Source: Diphasiastrum complanatum
Lineage: Eukaryota > Streptophyta > Lycopodiopsida > Lycopodiales > Lycopodiaceae
Direction of reading: 5' to 3'
NCBI GenBank assembly: GCA_029204225.1
Contig: CM055099.1
Coordinates: 60,299,919-60,363,918 of the forward strand
Length of the DNA: 64,000 bases
The notes below the pieces were generated by a model. It had not been told where the DNA came from. It worked only from the letters and a program-made list of their open reading frames with translations, and did no database searches. Positions 10,041 to 22,692 of this stretch are shown piece after piece (within the stretch, counting starts at the first letter, position 1; the number at the start of each line of letters is the position of its first letter). The translations under genes and the position numbers were made by a program.

Positions 10041-11302
10041 GGATTGTCTAATGTTGTGAATTGACTTGGTTTGAACTCTGCTGGGGATTGTGAGTATTTT
10101 TAAGGCAATTCAACCAGGTTTGTTAGACTGGAATTTTACCGTAAGACGTTACACAGTTAATATAAGTAGGAATTTTTATGAAGGGCTGAAGGCCAGTTTT
10201 ACTTTTCTTCACATGTACTGTCTAGTCAGATATCATGAACATGGATGGGTTTGTGAACTTGGGCGCTTTACTGTGAATTGTGTTGTGTTGTGTGTGCATT
10301 GTTTATTGTCAGCATCGTTTTTAGTTTACAGCTCTGTTACTATCACAACAAAGCAACAAAGGTAGGCTTCCTCAGTGTACTTTGACACTTATAATCATGC
10401 ATGCAGCGTAAACGAATCCTTGAGCAGAAATTTCCCTGAAAAACATTGCCATAAAGCAACAAAACACCACGGCAAAAACAACCACCACAAAGAGCGTCAG
10501 AACCAGCGTTGACAATAGCAAAAGTAAAAAAACGTCATAAAGTAGCAGCATCAGCATCAAGGACAATGAAGTCAGTAGCATCAGCAATGGCGATGAGCAG
10601 CAATGAGTGGCAGTAGCATCAACAATGGCGATGAGTTGCCACAATATCATTTGAAAATTGGCATTGCCCATGGAGCTCAAGCCTGCTATGCTTCAATCCT
10701 GATTAATGGAAATCAACCTACCTCAGTTCTGCCAATAGCGGCTATCAGGCAAATGACGGCAAGCATTGAATGCTGTATCGTGTCAAGAAAAATGAAAACA
10801 AAATTCATTCTCATCACAATCCGTGCTTCAGCATGAGTTTGATGCCATACAGAATCAGAGCAGCCTAGGAAGAATTTGCAGGTTTGCAACTGTTTAAATA
10901 ACATAAGAAGTTGCGACTTTCAACTTTAAAGTTTTCAAAATACTTCAACATATTTAGAAGTTGAATCATCGAAGGTGCTGATTCGACTAATTTTTTTTCA
11001 GATTCTATTGATATTCAACCAATACTGAAAAGTTACTTCATAGTACCATGAGTTGAATAGATCTAACATTGTTATTATAACGCGTGCAAGATCTGTACCA
11101 TTGGCATCAGGAAAGCTCTAAAGATTTTGTACTTTCTGATGCAAAAAGAAAAGAAAATGTACTTTATGATATGTAACCACTAAGTCCTGATTCCTGAAGA
11201 GTCACTAATGTTGGAACTTGGAAGAGAATTTAGCTTTATCGGCTCCCCGCTAGTATCAATTCTAGCATTGGAGAATTTACCCCACTATATGTTTTTGGTG
11301 AG
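10041..11302. other. No gene; short CAG/ATC-rich repeats
   Basis: At about 10574-10636 the unit AGTAGCATCA(G/A)CAATGGCGATGAG is present twice. The rest is non-coding to the eye. It may contain decayed LTR sequence of the preceding copia fragment, but no TG...CA pair was found. Confidence 0.35.
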
Positions 11303-11336
11303 GGGATTGGCTGAGTTGGTTAGCTTGACATCCAAC
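11303..11336 (+). repeat. Fragment of the tRNA-derived SINE family (A-box part)
   Basis: GGATTGGCTGAGTTGGTTAGC resembles a tRNA D-arm/A box. The following 20 nt, TTGGTTAGCTTGACATCCAA, are identical to the start of the SINE insert at 7353. The B-box half is absent or too diverged to see, so this supports the family rather than showing a full insertion. Confidence 0.45.
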
Positions 11337-11499
11337 AACCACGAAGAAGGTTGTTTTGAGCAGAGATGTGAAGTTCGACGAGTCCACATTCCCTGGACTG
11401 AAAGTCGAAAGAGGCCATGAGATCTTCACACTGCTGTCTATTCAAGAGGGAGATCGAGGACAGACATCAAATCAGAATGCAGAGCTGCAGACTCCAGAG

Positions 11500-12950
11500 T
11501 AGCAAGAAGCAGAGGATCATCCCCACGAACAAGAAACGTCCGAGCAGCGATGAAACGAGCCTAGAAGGTCAACAAGACAAAGAAGACCTCCGGACCGCTA
11601 CTCTGACAATCTTCAGTGGAGCAAAGACACGCAGTTCGAGTACTGCAGCTTCACTGAAGAGCCAGCAACATACCAAGAAGTTATCCAGAGTCCAGAGGGA
11701 GAATTCTGGAAGCAGGCAATGTCAGAGGAGATCAAGTCGATGAGGCGAAACGAGGCATGGACATTAGAGCCACTGCCAGAAAACAGAAAAATAGTCGACT
11801 GCAAGTGGGTATACAAGAAAAAGATGAAATCAGATGGCACCATTGGCCGCTACAAAGCAAGGCTTGTCGCGAAGGGCTACACGCACAGATATGGTGTTGA
11901 TTATTTCGACATATATTTGCCCATGGTCAAGATGACAAGCATAAGGCTACTCCTTGCATACGCCACACAGCACAATCTAGAAATTCACTAGATTGACGTG
12001 AAAACAACCTTTCTCCATGGAGATCTAGAGGAGGAAATCTTCATGAAACAGCTTGAAGGTTTTGAAGACCCCGACAATTGACAATATGTCTGTCGGTTGC
12101 AGAGATGCATCTATGGTCTAAAACAGGCATCACGAGCTTGGTACAAAAAGCTCGATGGTCTTCTGAAGTCTCTAGCTTTAATCCTACTCAACCAGACTGC
12201 AATGTCTACATTAAAAGAGTAGGAAAAGATTTTGTGATACTGACCATTTTTGTGGATGACTCACTAATGATAGGAAATTCCTTGATGCTGATAAAAGACA
12301 TGAAGAGTCAGATTTTTGAAAGCTACGAAATCACAGATCTTGGAGAAGCAACAAAATGCTTCGGGTTGGAGATCGGAAGAGATTGAACAAAGGGCGAAAT
12401 GCACTTGAGTCAGTCAGAATATGCCAGAAAAGTGCTAAAGCAGTACCACATGATGGACTGCAAAGAGAAGGCTACACCAATAATAGCTGGAGCCAAGCTC
12501 ACGAAGCAGGATTGCCCAAAAACGGAAGAAGAAGAATAGAAGATGGCAGGTATACCCTACCAGAACTTAATCGGTAGTTTGATGTACCTGACAATTTGTA
12601 CCAGACCTGATCTGGCTTTCTCTGTTTACGCATTGAGCAATTCTCTTCAAATCCTGGCATGGCACATTGGCAAATGGCCAAACGAATCCTACAGTATCTG
12701 AAGGGTACCCAAAATATTGGATTAACCTACATAGTTGAAAACGGAAAAAAAGGATTCGAGTTGCACCACTACAATGATGCAAGCTGGGCGAGCTGCAAAG
12801 ATGACAGCAAGTCCATTACTGGAGGATGTACCATAGCGTGATATGCAAAAAGCATACCTTGGTGGCTCAATCCTCTTGTGAAGCTGAATACGTCGCAGCT
12901 TCAAAGGTGGCGAATGAGGTAGTGTGGCTGCTATTAATTGATTGATAGTG
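11500..12950 (+). pseudogene. Ty1/copia fragment: RT and RNase H, frameshifted
   Basis: The reading begins with an RRSTRQRRPPDRY-type linker, then NEAWTLEPLPENRKIVDCKW, the opening of copia reverse transcriptase. It has KARLVAKGYTHRYGVDY, a catalytic-core relic (IDVKTTFLHGDLEEEIFMKQ, Asp kept), IYGLKQASRAWYKKL and FVDDSLMIGN in place of YVDD. RNase H remains as KRILQYLKGTQNIGL, then HHYNDASWASCKDDSKS. At least five stops and frame changes break it. It ends about 20 bp before the tRNA-primed leader of the next fragment. Confidence 0.85.
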
Positions 12951-12968
12951 CTCATCAGATTATTGACA

Positions 12969-12981
12969 TGGTATCAGAGCC
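12969..12981 (+). other. Copia primer-binding site (initiator tRNA-Met)
   Basis: TGGTATCAGAGCC directly follows TTGACA. The 3' end of plant initiator tRNA-Met pairs with TGGTATCAGAGC, the usual copia primer site. It therefore marks the 5' LTR/leader junction of a plus-strand copia element whose gag follows at 14384. The LTR itself is missing or reduced to a few tens of bases. Confidence 0.75.
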
Positions 12982-14383
12982 CGATAGTCCTGCGTGTCTG
13001 ATCAATGGATACAGCTTGTCACAGGCTCCGCAATGAAGTGAGAAAGTCCTTCACAGGAGGTGAAAGCTTGGAGAGGCAAAAGTTGGAAGAAATCCTTCCT
13101 TGGTGCATCTTGCAGGTTTTGGAGCTCAGAATCATCAGTGGGGAATGAAGACACAGTCCCAAAGACATCAGAAAGGCCAGGGTAGCATCAGACAGATTGA
13201 AAATCTGTTGAGTGGGGAGATTGTTACAATACTTCCCAGTTTTTTGGTGGAAAGTGCAAGTTTTCAAGAAGTTTCAATCAGAAACTTGCTCAATCAACTT
13301 GTGGAAAACATTTTGTGCTGTCAAAAGTTTAGCAATACTGCTACTAGCAGTTTGGAACTGTTTCTAGTCCATTTGGTGGAGATTTGAGCAATTTTTTGCA
13401 ATTTTTGTGCATTTTTGCTTGAAGTAGCCTTGTAACAGAAAATCAGAGTTTTAAGCCTCATTTTCTGTAACGATGACTTCTGGAAGTTGCTAGATCCAAG
13501 TACAAGTCAATTTAGTGTAGATTTGCACTCAAAATCGCATTTTTTGATGAAGATTTGGCTTAGAAACGGTGATTTTTGCTAAGAAACAGGCTTTCTGCTC
13601 TTTCTCTGTTTGTGTACTACTCACCAAAACTCTCCGGTACAGTCCGAAACGCCGGTTTCTGGAGTCGAAACGCCATTGAATGCCTCCGAAACGCCTCCAA
13701 ATGACCCGAAACGCCTAAAGACCAGCCCGAAACGCTACAGCACAGGCCCGAAACGCGGAGGATCAGCCCGAAACGCCTCGTGAAATGCCTCCCTCGCGCG
13801 TCCAATCCTTCTAAAAGTTAGTGTATGTAAGTGTCTATGGGCAGCTGAGCAATTAGCGTGCACCAACCGCATACTACCACGTGTACCAAGAAAAGTCAGA
13901 GCTAATCGGACCGTCCACATGTCCCAGATCAACGGTTGAGATTTACTAGGGAATATACACTTCAAATTTCATTTCAGATTGAAGGGTCCCACAAGTGCCC
14001 CTAGTCTTTGGGACTGGCCCATTCTTCTTAAGGGCTCTGTCCACTGTGGTTTTTTGCAGACAAGCAGAAAACAGAGTGATGTTTTGATCTGATTAGATAG
14101 GAGCTATGCTGGTACAAAGGGCTACGCGCTGATATAAAAATTTCTGAAATCAAAGATTTGTGCACAGTGGAGGAAATTTTCAAAAATGGCAATTTGGCAA
14201 TAATCGCCATTTTCAAGCTTAAGGGCACTTGTGATCCATTTTAAGGCCAAAATCTCTACTTTGGCATAACTTTCAATCCATAGCTCGGATTGAAAAGTGG
14301 CTAGAGACGTCATTTGTCAATTTCGTAGCAAATTTTCCATTTTTGCAGTCAATTTTGCGATCCGGACTCATCTAAGTGTAGTT
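12982..14383 (+). other. Untranslated leader of a copia element
   Basis: This 1.4-kb stretch lies between the primer-binding site and the gag start and has no supported ORF. It contains the phased CCGAAACGC array (13644-13777). By analogy with other copia elements it would hold the packaging and dimerisation signals, but none can be identified by eye. Confidence 0.45.
13644..13777 (+). repeat. Seven CCGAAACGC motifs at 20-21-bp spacing
   Basis: Copies start at 13644, 13665 (TCGAAACGC), 13686, 13706, 13727, 13748 and 13768. The steps are 21, 21, 20, 21, 21 and 20 bp, close to two helical turns, while the spacers between motifs differ. The 20-bp steps break any constant reading frame, which argues against a coding repeat. 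Confidence 0.8.
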
Positions 14384-14896
14384 ATGGCAACTCTAAGTGA
14401 GAGTGTCCTCGATGAGTCAAGCAAATTGGAAGGAGCCGGCAACTATGTAGTTTGGAAATTCAAACTGAAGAACATTCTGATGGAAAAGGAGCTATGGGAG
14501 ATCGTGACAGGTGAGGAGACAAGGCCAGTGATTGAAGAAGATCAGCGGGCATTTGATAGGAGGAAACAGAAAGCACAGAATGTCATCAACTTGTCAGTTA
14601 GAGATGCTATCATTCCCTACATTTCGGATTCGGAAGGACCGAAAGAAGCGTGGGATACGTTGAAGGCATTGTTTGAGACCACAAACACATCTTGAGTGCT
14701 ATTCCTGAAGACGAAGCTGCACACGTTACGGATGGATGATGGTGCAACTATTGTCGATCACCTATTGAAGGTAAAGGAGATCCGTGATCAACTAGTTGTC
14801 ATTGGAGAGCGAGTACAGGATCGTGAGATCGTTCAATTGAAATTGAACAGCTTGAGTGAGTCACATCAGATGTTTGTGACAAGCATTGCCACATAG
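14384..14896 (+). pseudogene. Copia gag (UBN2-type) with one in-frame stop
   Basis: ATG at 14384 opens MATLSESVLDESSKLEGAGN followed by YVVWKFKLKNIL, the typical start of plant copia gag proteins. It continues with AWDTLKALFETTNTS, LFLKTKLHTLRMDDGATI and VDHLLKVKEIRDQLVVIGE. A TGA at 14693 interrupts at a position where relatives often have Arg (one change from CGA). A TAG at 14894 ends it. The zinc knuckle and everything downstream are missing. An upstream in-frame extension to 14297 exists, but the gag-like start is at 14384. Confidence 0.8.
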
Positions 14897-15814
14897 GAGA
14901 ATGAACTAGACTAAGACAACCTTTGTGACTTAGACATTGTGGTTCAATCTTATTGGTAGAAACCTTGAACTAGAAAATTTTACAAATCATAATATGAGAA
15001 AAAAAAAATTCTCTTCAACTGATTGGTCATTGTCAACTCTATATTAAAAGCCAATACAACAACTCATGCGTTTAAAAAAAACACTAGTTGAATAGGTGCA
15101 CATCCAATGAACTTGTAGTATTTTGTCTACTGTTTTTTTAAAGATTGCAAACACTTTTGCAAACCAAAATAGATGTTTTGAGATGCTTTTACAAGCCAAC
15201 TGTGCAACCTCCAATCTCAATTTCATAAAATTGTTGCATCACTTCATTTTAATGTTTTTTCATTCTAACAACACAAGTTATAAAAGTTTATTATTTTAAC
15301 ACTTTTCCTTCTAACAACACAAGTTATAAAAGTTTATTATTTTTTAGAGTTGTTGAGGATTCAAGAGTCTTATTGGAAGCTAATGTTTCAGGAGTCACTT
15401 TTGCCAAATAAAAAATTCTCTTAGTATTGTGCTACTCATGCCCTAGAGAACAATAGAACTTTTAATGACTAAGTGTACAAATAACTTGGGAACCAATTAT
15501 AAAAATAGTCATTTATCCTAATTTGACACATGTGAACCAACCATGTGAAGTTTACTTGCAAATTTGGCCCCATTTAGGTCAAATTGCCAAACTAACTAGT
15601 AAAGTAGAAAAGTAGTTGACAAATTTCACACCTAGGTGGTGTGACCCTTAGGAAGGTCTCTCAAGGGCGTAATGCATTGTCGCATGGCCTTTTGACTATA
15701 CCAAAAGCTTTTGGAATTGATTTTGCTAAATTTTCTCTGTTGAGCATAGCAAAAAGTCTCACCATAAAAGCAGAGGAGGGAGGTGGAGGTGGAAGTGGAA
15801 GCCTTATATTCCAT

Positions 15815-15845
<31 letters not shown>

Positions 15846-16159
15846 ACCCCCCCATTAGTTCACTTTCTTTGTTGTCTACCTTTGTTGGGTTTGATTGTGC
15901 TACGTCTTAGATTTCGATCCATTTCCTACAAAAAAATTACGAATCATCACTCCTTCAATTAGTTTTAGCATAGATTTAGAACATAAACCAAGATGTGATC
16001 TATATACAAGCTGAAAGGGCTGAATAGATCTTGAGATAGATGTATTGTAAGGTAGTCTATGTGACTTAGATAAAGCACAATGTTCACATACATGATTGAT
16101 ACTTGTAAGAGAGTTAGAAACACCAATGACTACTTTTTTTTTTTGCCATTATTTCCAAA
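14897..16159. other. No gene; homopolymer C tract
   Basis: AT-rich. TTCTAACAACACAAGTTATA is tandemly present near 15264 and 15310. A run of 30 C (15816-15845), an A and 7 more C form a potential G-quadruplex/i-motif tract, which is also a place where assembly is unreliable. No coding signal. Confidence 0.4.
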
Positions 16160-16162
16160 GCC

Positions 16163-16980
16163 TTGAAGCTCAGATGTGCCCCAACCTCTTATACCATACC
16201 TCTTGACACACCTTATCGGGTGTGGATAGTATCGAAGCCATCAGTCAACCATATCAGAGTGTTTGGATGTATTGCTCTCAGTCAGATTCCTGCTGATCTC
16301 CAGAAAAATCCGACCCAAGGATTGAACAGTCAAAATCTGATCCATGGTCAAAAAATCCAAAATTTGACCCAAGGGTTTGACAACAAAGATCAATATCTAT
16401 TGGCTATTCCTCAAACCATCAGACATACAAGCTCTTCAATCTGGACTCTCAGAGGACCTTCACGAGCAAAGATCACTTTCTTGGAAGGTCAATTTTTTGA
16501 TCTCAAGGGAAAAGCTACTGGAAACTCCGACCCAAAGGTCGAACAGCCAAAATCCGACCCAAGGGACGAAATTCCAAAATTTGATACTGATTCAAAAAAT
16601 GAGTTAGTAGGAAAAAAATGGATCGAACAACATCAAAAGATCGAATTTCAACACAGAATATCGAATTGATTCAAACATCCTCCATCCCTATTCATGGATA
16701 ATCCGGCGCCTGCTACTTTGTGCAGAAACTCAACACTATTCTAAAGGCAAAGTCATTTACTGATGTTGACCAGTGCAAGGCAGAAGAGGACACCACACTT
16801 GCAGTTCAAAATGAGAATGATTTCTATCCAAACTCGGTAGACTCAAATATTTACTTCAAGTCTATATCAGATATTTCCATTATCACTACTCATTATGTAA
16901 ATGATATTTTATTACTCAGTAACAATTTGCACTCAATAAAGGGTCTAAAATGCATATTAACGCTAGAGTACATTTTTTGA
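16163..16980 (+). pseudogene. Ty1/copia fragment: integrase end and RT piece
   Basis: TPYRVWIVSKPSVNHIRVFG followed by CIALSQIP is the C-terminal part of a copia integrase. The following ~170 codons contain repeated SQNPTQG/SDPK-like peptides and are not recognisable. From 16720 a piece of reverse transcriptase appears (DSNIYFKSISDISIITTHYV then NDILLLSNN), where YVND replaces YVDD. The fragment stops 12 bp before the LTR of the next element, which may have inserted here. Confidence 0.7.
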
Positions 16981-16991
16981 ATCTGACCCAG

Positions 16992-17985
<994 letters not shown>

Positions 17986-17986
17986 A

Positions 17987-18003
17987 TGGCGTCGTTTCCG
18001 GGG
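17987..18003 (+). other. Primer-binding site resembling tRNA-Asp complement
   Basis: TGGCGTCGTTTCCGGGG lies one base after the LTR. The expected sequence for plant tRNA-Asp is TGGCGCCGTTGCCGGGG, so there are two mismatches in 17. The gypsy elements at 45.8 and 50.5 kb use the same type of site. This fixes the plus orientation and suggests a Ty3/gypsy relative. Confidence 0.65.
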
Positions 18004-18259
18004 AGCGCCACACACTCATTTCGCCACATAGCTTTCTCACTCTCTTCCTCTTTCCCTCTATCCCTCTCCTCTTCTCTCTCTTCTCTTTTTTCACCAAAAA
18101 AATCGGATCTTAGGGGTAGAATAGTGTAAGTAGTGTTAGTTTTTGTCGTTTTTTGTGATTGTTTTTGTTTGTTTGCACTGTAGGGAGAGATTGTGGGGTG
18201 GGAGGATCAGATGCAAGCACCCAATCCCTTCATTAATCCATAAAATCCTTAAAAATCAG

Positions 18260-18298
<39 letters not shown>

Positions 18299-18671
18299 AG
18301 CTCAAAATCTGTTTTTGGAGGGAAAAAGAGAGGCAAAATCTCATCAGATTTTGATTTCTCAAAAACCAGTGGACATGAACCTTCGCATGACTGGCAGCAG
18401 CTCCAAGGTACTGTCCCAAACCTGCATAGAAGCCTACGAGGGTTAGTTCCCATCAAATTTTGAAAAAACAAAAAAAAAAAAACCCAAAAAAAATTCAAAA
18501 ATCCCTTGTAGAAATAAAAAAAAAATTCAAAACTCAAAACTAACCTTCGTAGAGCTCTCTGAAGTTCCATCTCACTGAAACAAGGACACAGAAAGTTAGA
18601 TCTCAAAAAAAGTGCCCCTGTGAAGGCTCCCAAGAGCAAAAAGTGGCCTAGAACCTTCTCAGACAACAAAT
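18004..18671 (+). other. Leader of the gag-only element, with a poly(A) tract
   Basis: A run of 37 A lies at 18260-18296, with further A-rich pieces near 18466-18530. No ORF has family features. Confidence 0.4.
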
Positions 18672-20030
18672 TTTTGAGTTTCCATGGGAAGTAACTCTCG
18701 CAGCTTGGTAAGCAAGTGGATCTGACTCAGATACAAGCACATACCAGCCTGCAAAGATTAGTTCCAATAAAATCTCAAAATTTGGCCAAAAAACATCCAA
18801 AAAATACACTTTTTCAAGATTTTTTGAGTTTCTTTGAAAAGTAACTCTCGCAGCTAGGTGAGCAACTGAATCTGACCGAGATACAAGTGCATGCTAGTCT
18901 GCGAGGGTTTGTTCCCAGAAAATCTTAAAATTTTGCAAAAAAACCCCAAAAAAAATGCACTTCTTTCAAGATTTTTTGAGTGTCCTTGGGAAGTAACTCT
19001 TGCAACTTGGTGAGCAGGTGAATCTGACTGAGATACAAGTGCATACTAGTCTGCGAGGGTTTGTTCCCAAAAAATCTTAAATTTTTGCAAAAAAACCACA
19101 AAAAAATGCACTTTTTTCAAGATTTTTTGAGTTTCCTTGGGAAGTGACTCTCACAGCTTGGTGATCACATGAATCTGACTGAGATACAAGTGCATAGTAG
19201 TCTGTGAGGGTTTGTTCCCAGAAAATCTTAAAATTTTGCAAAAAAACAACAACAAAAAATTCATTTTTTTCAAGATTTTTTGAGTTTCCTTGGGAAGTAA
19301 CTCTCGCAGCTTGGTGAGTAGCTGAATCTAACTGGGATACAAGTGCATACTAGGCTGCAAGGGTTTTTTCCCAGAAAATCTTAAAATTTTGCAAAAAAAA
19401 TGCACTTTTTTCAAGATTTTTTGAGTTTCTTTGGGAAGTAACTCACGCAACTTGGTGAGCAGGTGAATCTAATTGAGATACAAGTGCATACTAGTCTGCA
19501 AGGATTTGTTCCCAGACAATCTTAAAATTTTGCAAAAAATACACTTTTTTCAAGATTTTTTGAGTTTCCTTGAGAAGTAACTCTCGCAACTTGGTGAGCA
19601 GGTGAATCTGACTGAGATACAAGTGCATACTAGTCTATGAGGGTTTGTTCCTAGAAAATCGTAAAAATTTTACAAAAAATGCATTTTTTTCAAGATTTTT
19701 TGAGTTTCCTTGGGAAGTAACTCTTGCAGCTTGGTGAGCAGGTGAATCTAACTAAGATACAAGTGCATACCAGTCCAAAAGGGTTTGTTCCCAGAAAATC
19801 TTAAAATTTTGCAAAAAACAACCACAACAAAATGCACTTTTCTCAAGTTTTTTTTAGTTTCCTTGGGAAGTAACTCTTGCAGCTTGGTGAGTAGTGGAAT
19901 CTAACTGAGATACAAATGCATACCAGTCTGAGAGGGTTTGTTCCCAGAAAATCTTAAAATTTTGCAAGAAGACCCCAAAAAAATGCACTTTTTCCATGAT
20001 TTTTTGAGATCTGCTGGGAAGTAACCTTTG
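18672..20030 (+). repeat. Tandem array, about 10 units of 135-152 bp
   Basis: Units begin GATTTTTTGAGTTTCCTTGG, near 18672, 18819, 18970, 19121, 19274, 19415, 19554, 19694, 19847 and 19998. Each then has AAGTAACTCTCGCAGCTTGG, a TCTGACTGAGATACAAGTGC block, GAGGGTTTGTTCCCAGAAAA and an A-rich end. Length variation is mostly in the A-rich part. The array is inside the leader of the LTR element. Retrotransposon-internal arrays like this are a known source of satellite DNA. Confidence 0.85.
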
Positions 20031-20680
20031 CAAAGAGTTTTGTAGATAGATCTAACCCAGATCTGGCTACTGTAAAAATTTTGTGAAGATTGAATGGTTA
20101 GATTTTCAAATATTCAAGAAAAAGTGCCAAAAAACTGAGGTTTTTCCATATTCTGACAAATCTGTCCATCAAGAACTCTTGCAGAACTCACATTGTCTAG
20201 AAATGGTCCATATACAACTACTATAGGAAAGTTGAGTGTTTGATTCACTCAGGTCTGAAGAAATCTCAAAAAAAAAAAAACCATGAAAAAGGGCTAAAAT
20301 CACACTATTAGCCAACTGAAACTGATCAGATCTTGTCAAATCTAGGTTGCAGTCACATTATCCATCAAGATCCAACATCCCTGGACTGAATCAAGTGAAT
20401 GAACCTCAGATCAAGCTGATCAGTTCCCACTACATCAACCACTATCCATCCATCATTCTTCTGTCCCATCTCTATTCCATCTTCTATCTCCATCTTTGCT
20501 AGATAAATCCATTTCTGTCTCTATTCTCATCCATACTGATCCACCGTTTACCGATTCTCTTCTCTCTTTTTTCTTTTCCATCTCCCACAAAAAAAAAAAA
20601 AGGTTGGAACACCATAGTCATTGAGCAAACCTTGAAGCAATTCACCAACCAGCTACTTTGCAACATTCTAGTGCTGAATT
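20031..20680 (+). other. Leader between tandem array and gag
   Basis: Non-coding, with short pyrimidine-rich pieces (CTCTTCTCTCTTTTTTCTTT near 20555-20575). There is a weak reading with gag-like flavour (TLKQFTNQLLCN) just before the ATG at 20681, in another frame. That may mean the true gag start lies further upstream with a frameshift. Confidence 0.4.
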
Positions 20681-22498
20681 ATGGAGACCGCCCTTGTAGG
20701 ATTATCGAAATTAAAAAAGTTCCATGCTGAAACAATCCGAGACTACACCTATCGGATCTATCATCTAGTGAAGGATTGTGATCTCCTGATTCCCCAACAG
20801 ATCATCATGGCAAAATACTATGTCGGACTGTCCAAAAGGATCAGATCTGGTATGGAAGAGTTAACATCCTATGCGTCGCTTGCACAACTTTGTAAGGATG
20901 CTGCCTTGATGGAAATCTCACTCGAGAAGAAGGACTTTCCCTATCCAGATGGGGAATCAGAGGAACAAAGGTCGACAACGAGCAATGATTCAACAAGAAT
21001 GGAACCCCATGCAAGGCAACAAAGTGAAGCAAGGTCAAGCAGATCAAGTGCAGCGGAAGATCAAGGACCTTGCAGTTCAAGCTATCAGCAAGTTTATGCT
21101 CGCTCTATTAAGTTTCTTGAAAAGGATGAATGTACCTTCTGCTTTGGAGATCATCCAAGTACCATGTGTCCAATCAAGAATCCGTGCTTGTTAAAAGGAC
21201 AAAATACAGAGCAGCAGGCTTGTCGACAACAAGATCCAGCGGTTCAACGGTCAGAAGCAAAATCAAGCCAACAAGGAGCTCACCAGAAGGATGGATGTTA
21301 GATTGATCCATCTAAATCACGAGTTTCTTCAACAAACAATGGCAAGGTAGAAGTTTTGGTTATATCCTCTTGCATGTCACCAAATTCAATGGAGGACCAT
21401 AACAGCCTGCCAGTCTATTTTGTGGAAGATCCTAAGGGGAATCTGTTACTTGTTTATGCTTATCAACTTAGAGGTGATGGCATACTGCACTCAGTTAGGT
21501 GCTATGGATGCGGAGGAAAACACCGTCGTGCTAAATGTCCACACCGAGGAGATCCGTCAACATTTGATCCCTCGTGTTCACAATGCGGAGTTAATCATCC
21601 ATGCAGAGATTGCCCGATGAGAAATTCACAAATAGCCAGGAGGCATTTGGCCTATGTAGACCGACATGCACCTGGGGTAACCCTTCCACCTCGAACGTAC
21701 TACAAAAGAAAAATCTTAGTGCCACTGGGTTATGAAACGAGTGACGAAGAGGACAATCTGGCAAAAGTCCCAAAGTACGCAAAGATACCCTTGGGCAAAC
21801 AAATAAGACCATCACAGAAGAAAGAGATGGTAGAATCCATCACGCCAATGGTAACTGAGGAAGTCAAGAAATTGGCATCCGACGAAGTCCAACGGATTTT
21901 ACGAAGTCTCTTGGCGCAATCACTACAAAGAATTCTTAGTGATGAATTACAAAGGGGACTAGCGTCAACAGAGCAACTTGAAGGCAATTCAACACAAGAT
22001 CCAAGGAAAAGTGCAGTCACGCAGCCTTCAACAGGAAAATGCAATGACCAAGGGAAGACTAAAGTTGATGATTGCCCCTCAACGAGCAAGATTCAACCAA
22101 AGTCTAATTGTTCCACAACTCAACAGACCCCCAAATCAATGCCAATTCAGGGTATATCCATTCTTCAAAGGCCAAATCCAGGGAATCCAAGCCCAAATAG
22201 GCCTCCAGTACAGCAAGCACCAGTGCCTACAATGTCAAAGCCTTGTCCTAAATCTTTGATATTGACTGCTGAGGAAAGTCGTCAGGTTATGGCATACCAC
22301 GAATACCTGGACAGACAAGAGATTCAAGCAAGCATGTCATATCCACATTATGATTTGGGGGAGTCCATGACATTGGGACCAGTTGCGCCAATCTATGAGG
22401 ATCCAGTTTTATCTTGGGATAATCTGATGGAATGCCTCAACTACCCAATTGTTGATGAACAAGGTTATCTGGAATGGCCACCAGACCCTTATGGGTAA
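20681..22498 (+). pseudogene. Gag-like protein with zinc-knuckle region, one amber stop
   Basis: The N-terminal part (KLKKFHAETIRDYTYRIYHL, then YYVGLSKRIRSGM) follows the retrotransposon gag core pattern of LKQ..ESV.EY..RF..L and GL...R. A TAG at 21299-21301 interrupts, but the same frame is then open to TAA at 22496-22498, giving about 605 codons in all. The second part has a Cys/His cluster, CYGCGGKHRRAKCP and CSQCGVNHPCRDCP, like two divergent zinc knuckles. A KR-rich stretch, a Pro/Gln/Ser-rich region and a C-terminal acidic segment follow. TAG could have arisen from CAG (Gln) by one C-to-T change. No pol follows. As a gag it would form the particle that packages the element RNA. Confidence 0.65.
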
Positions 22499-22692
22499 TA
22501 TTGAAAATCTGGCAAGTCCAAGTTCTTGCTGATCGCCATCATCTAATAAAGCCTCAGGTTATACGTAAGCAAATTCTATCCACGCTTTTCCTGAAGCACC
22601 ATTTCCCAACAATAAAAGAACCGACAACAGTGCCCTTCACGACAATTGCAGCCTAATGCCGAAGGACCGGCACTACTTTGGGCCGTGGACCC

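Noticed and set aside
18672-20030. CRISPR-like array
   Set aside because: The units are directly adjacent, diverged throughout, without short repeats and unique spacers. It is a eukaryotic tandem repeat.
21299-21301. Programmed stop read-through between the two gag parts
   Set aside because: The context GGATGTTAGATTGAT lacks the CARYYA-type read-through signal and there is no pol to express. A nonsense mutation is simpler.
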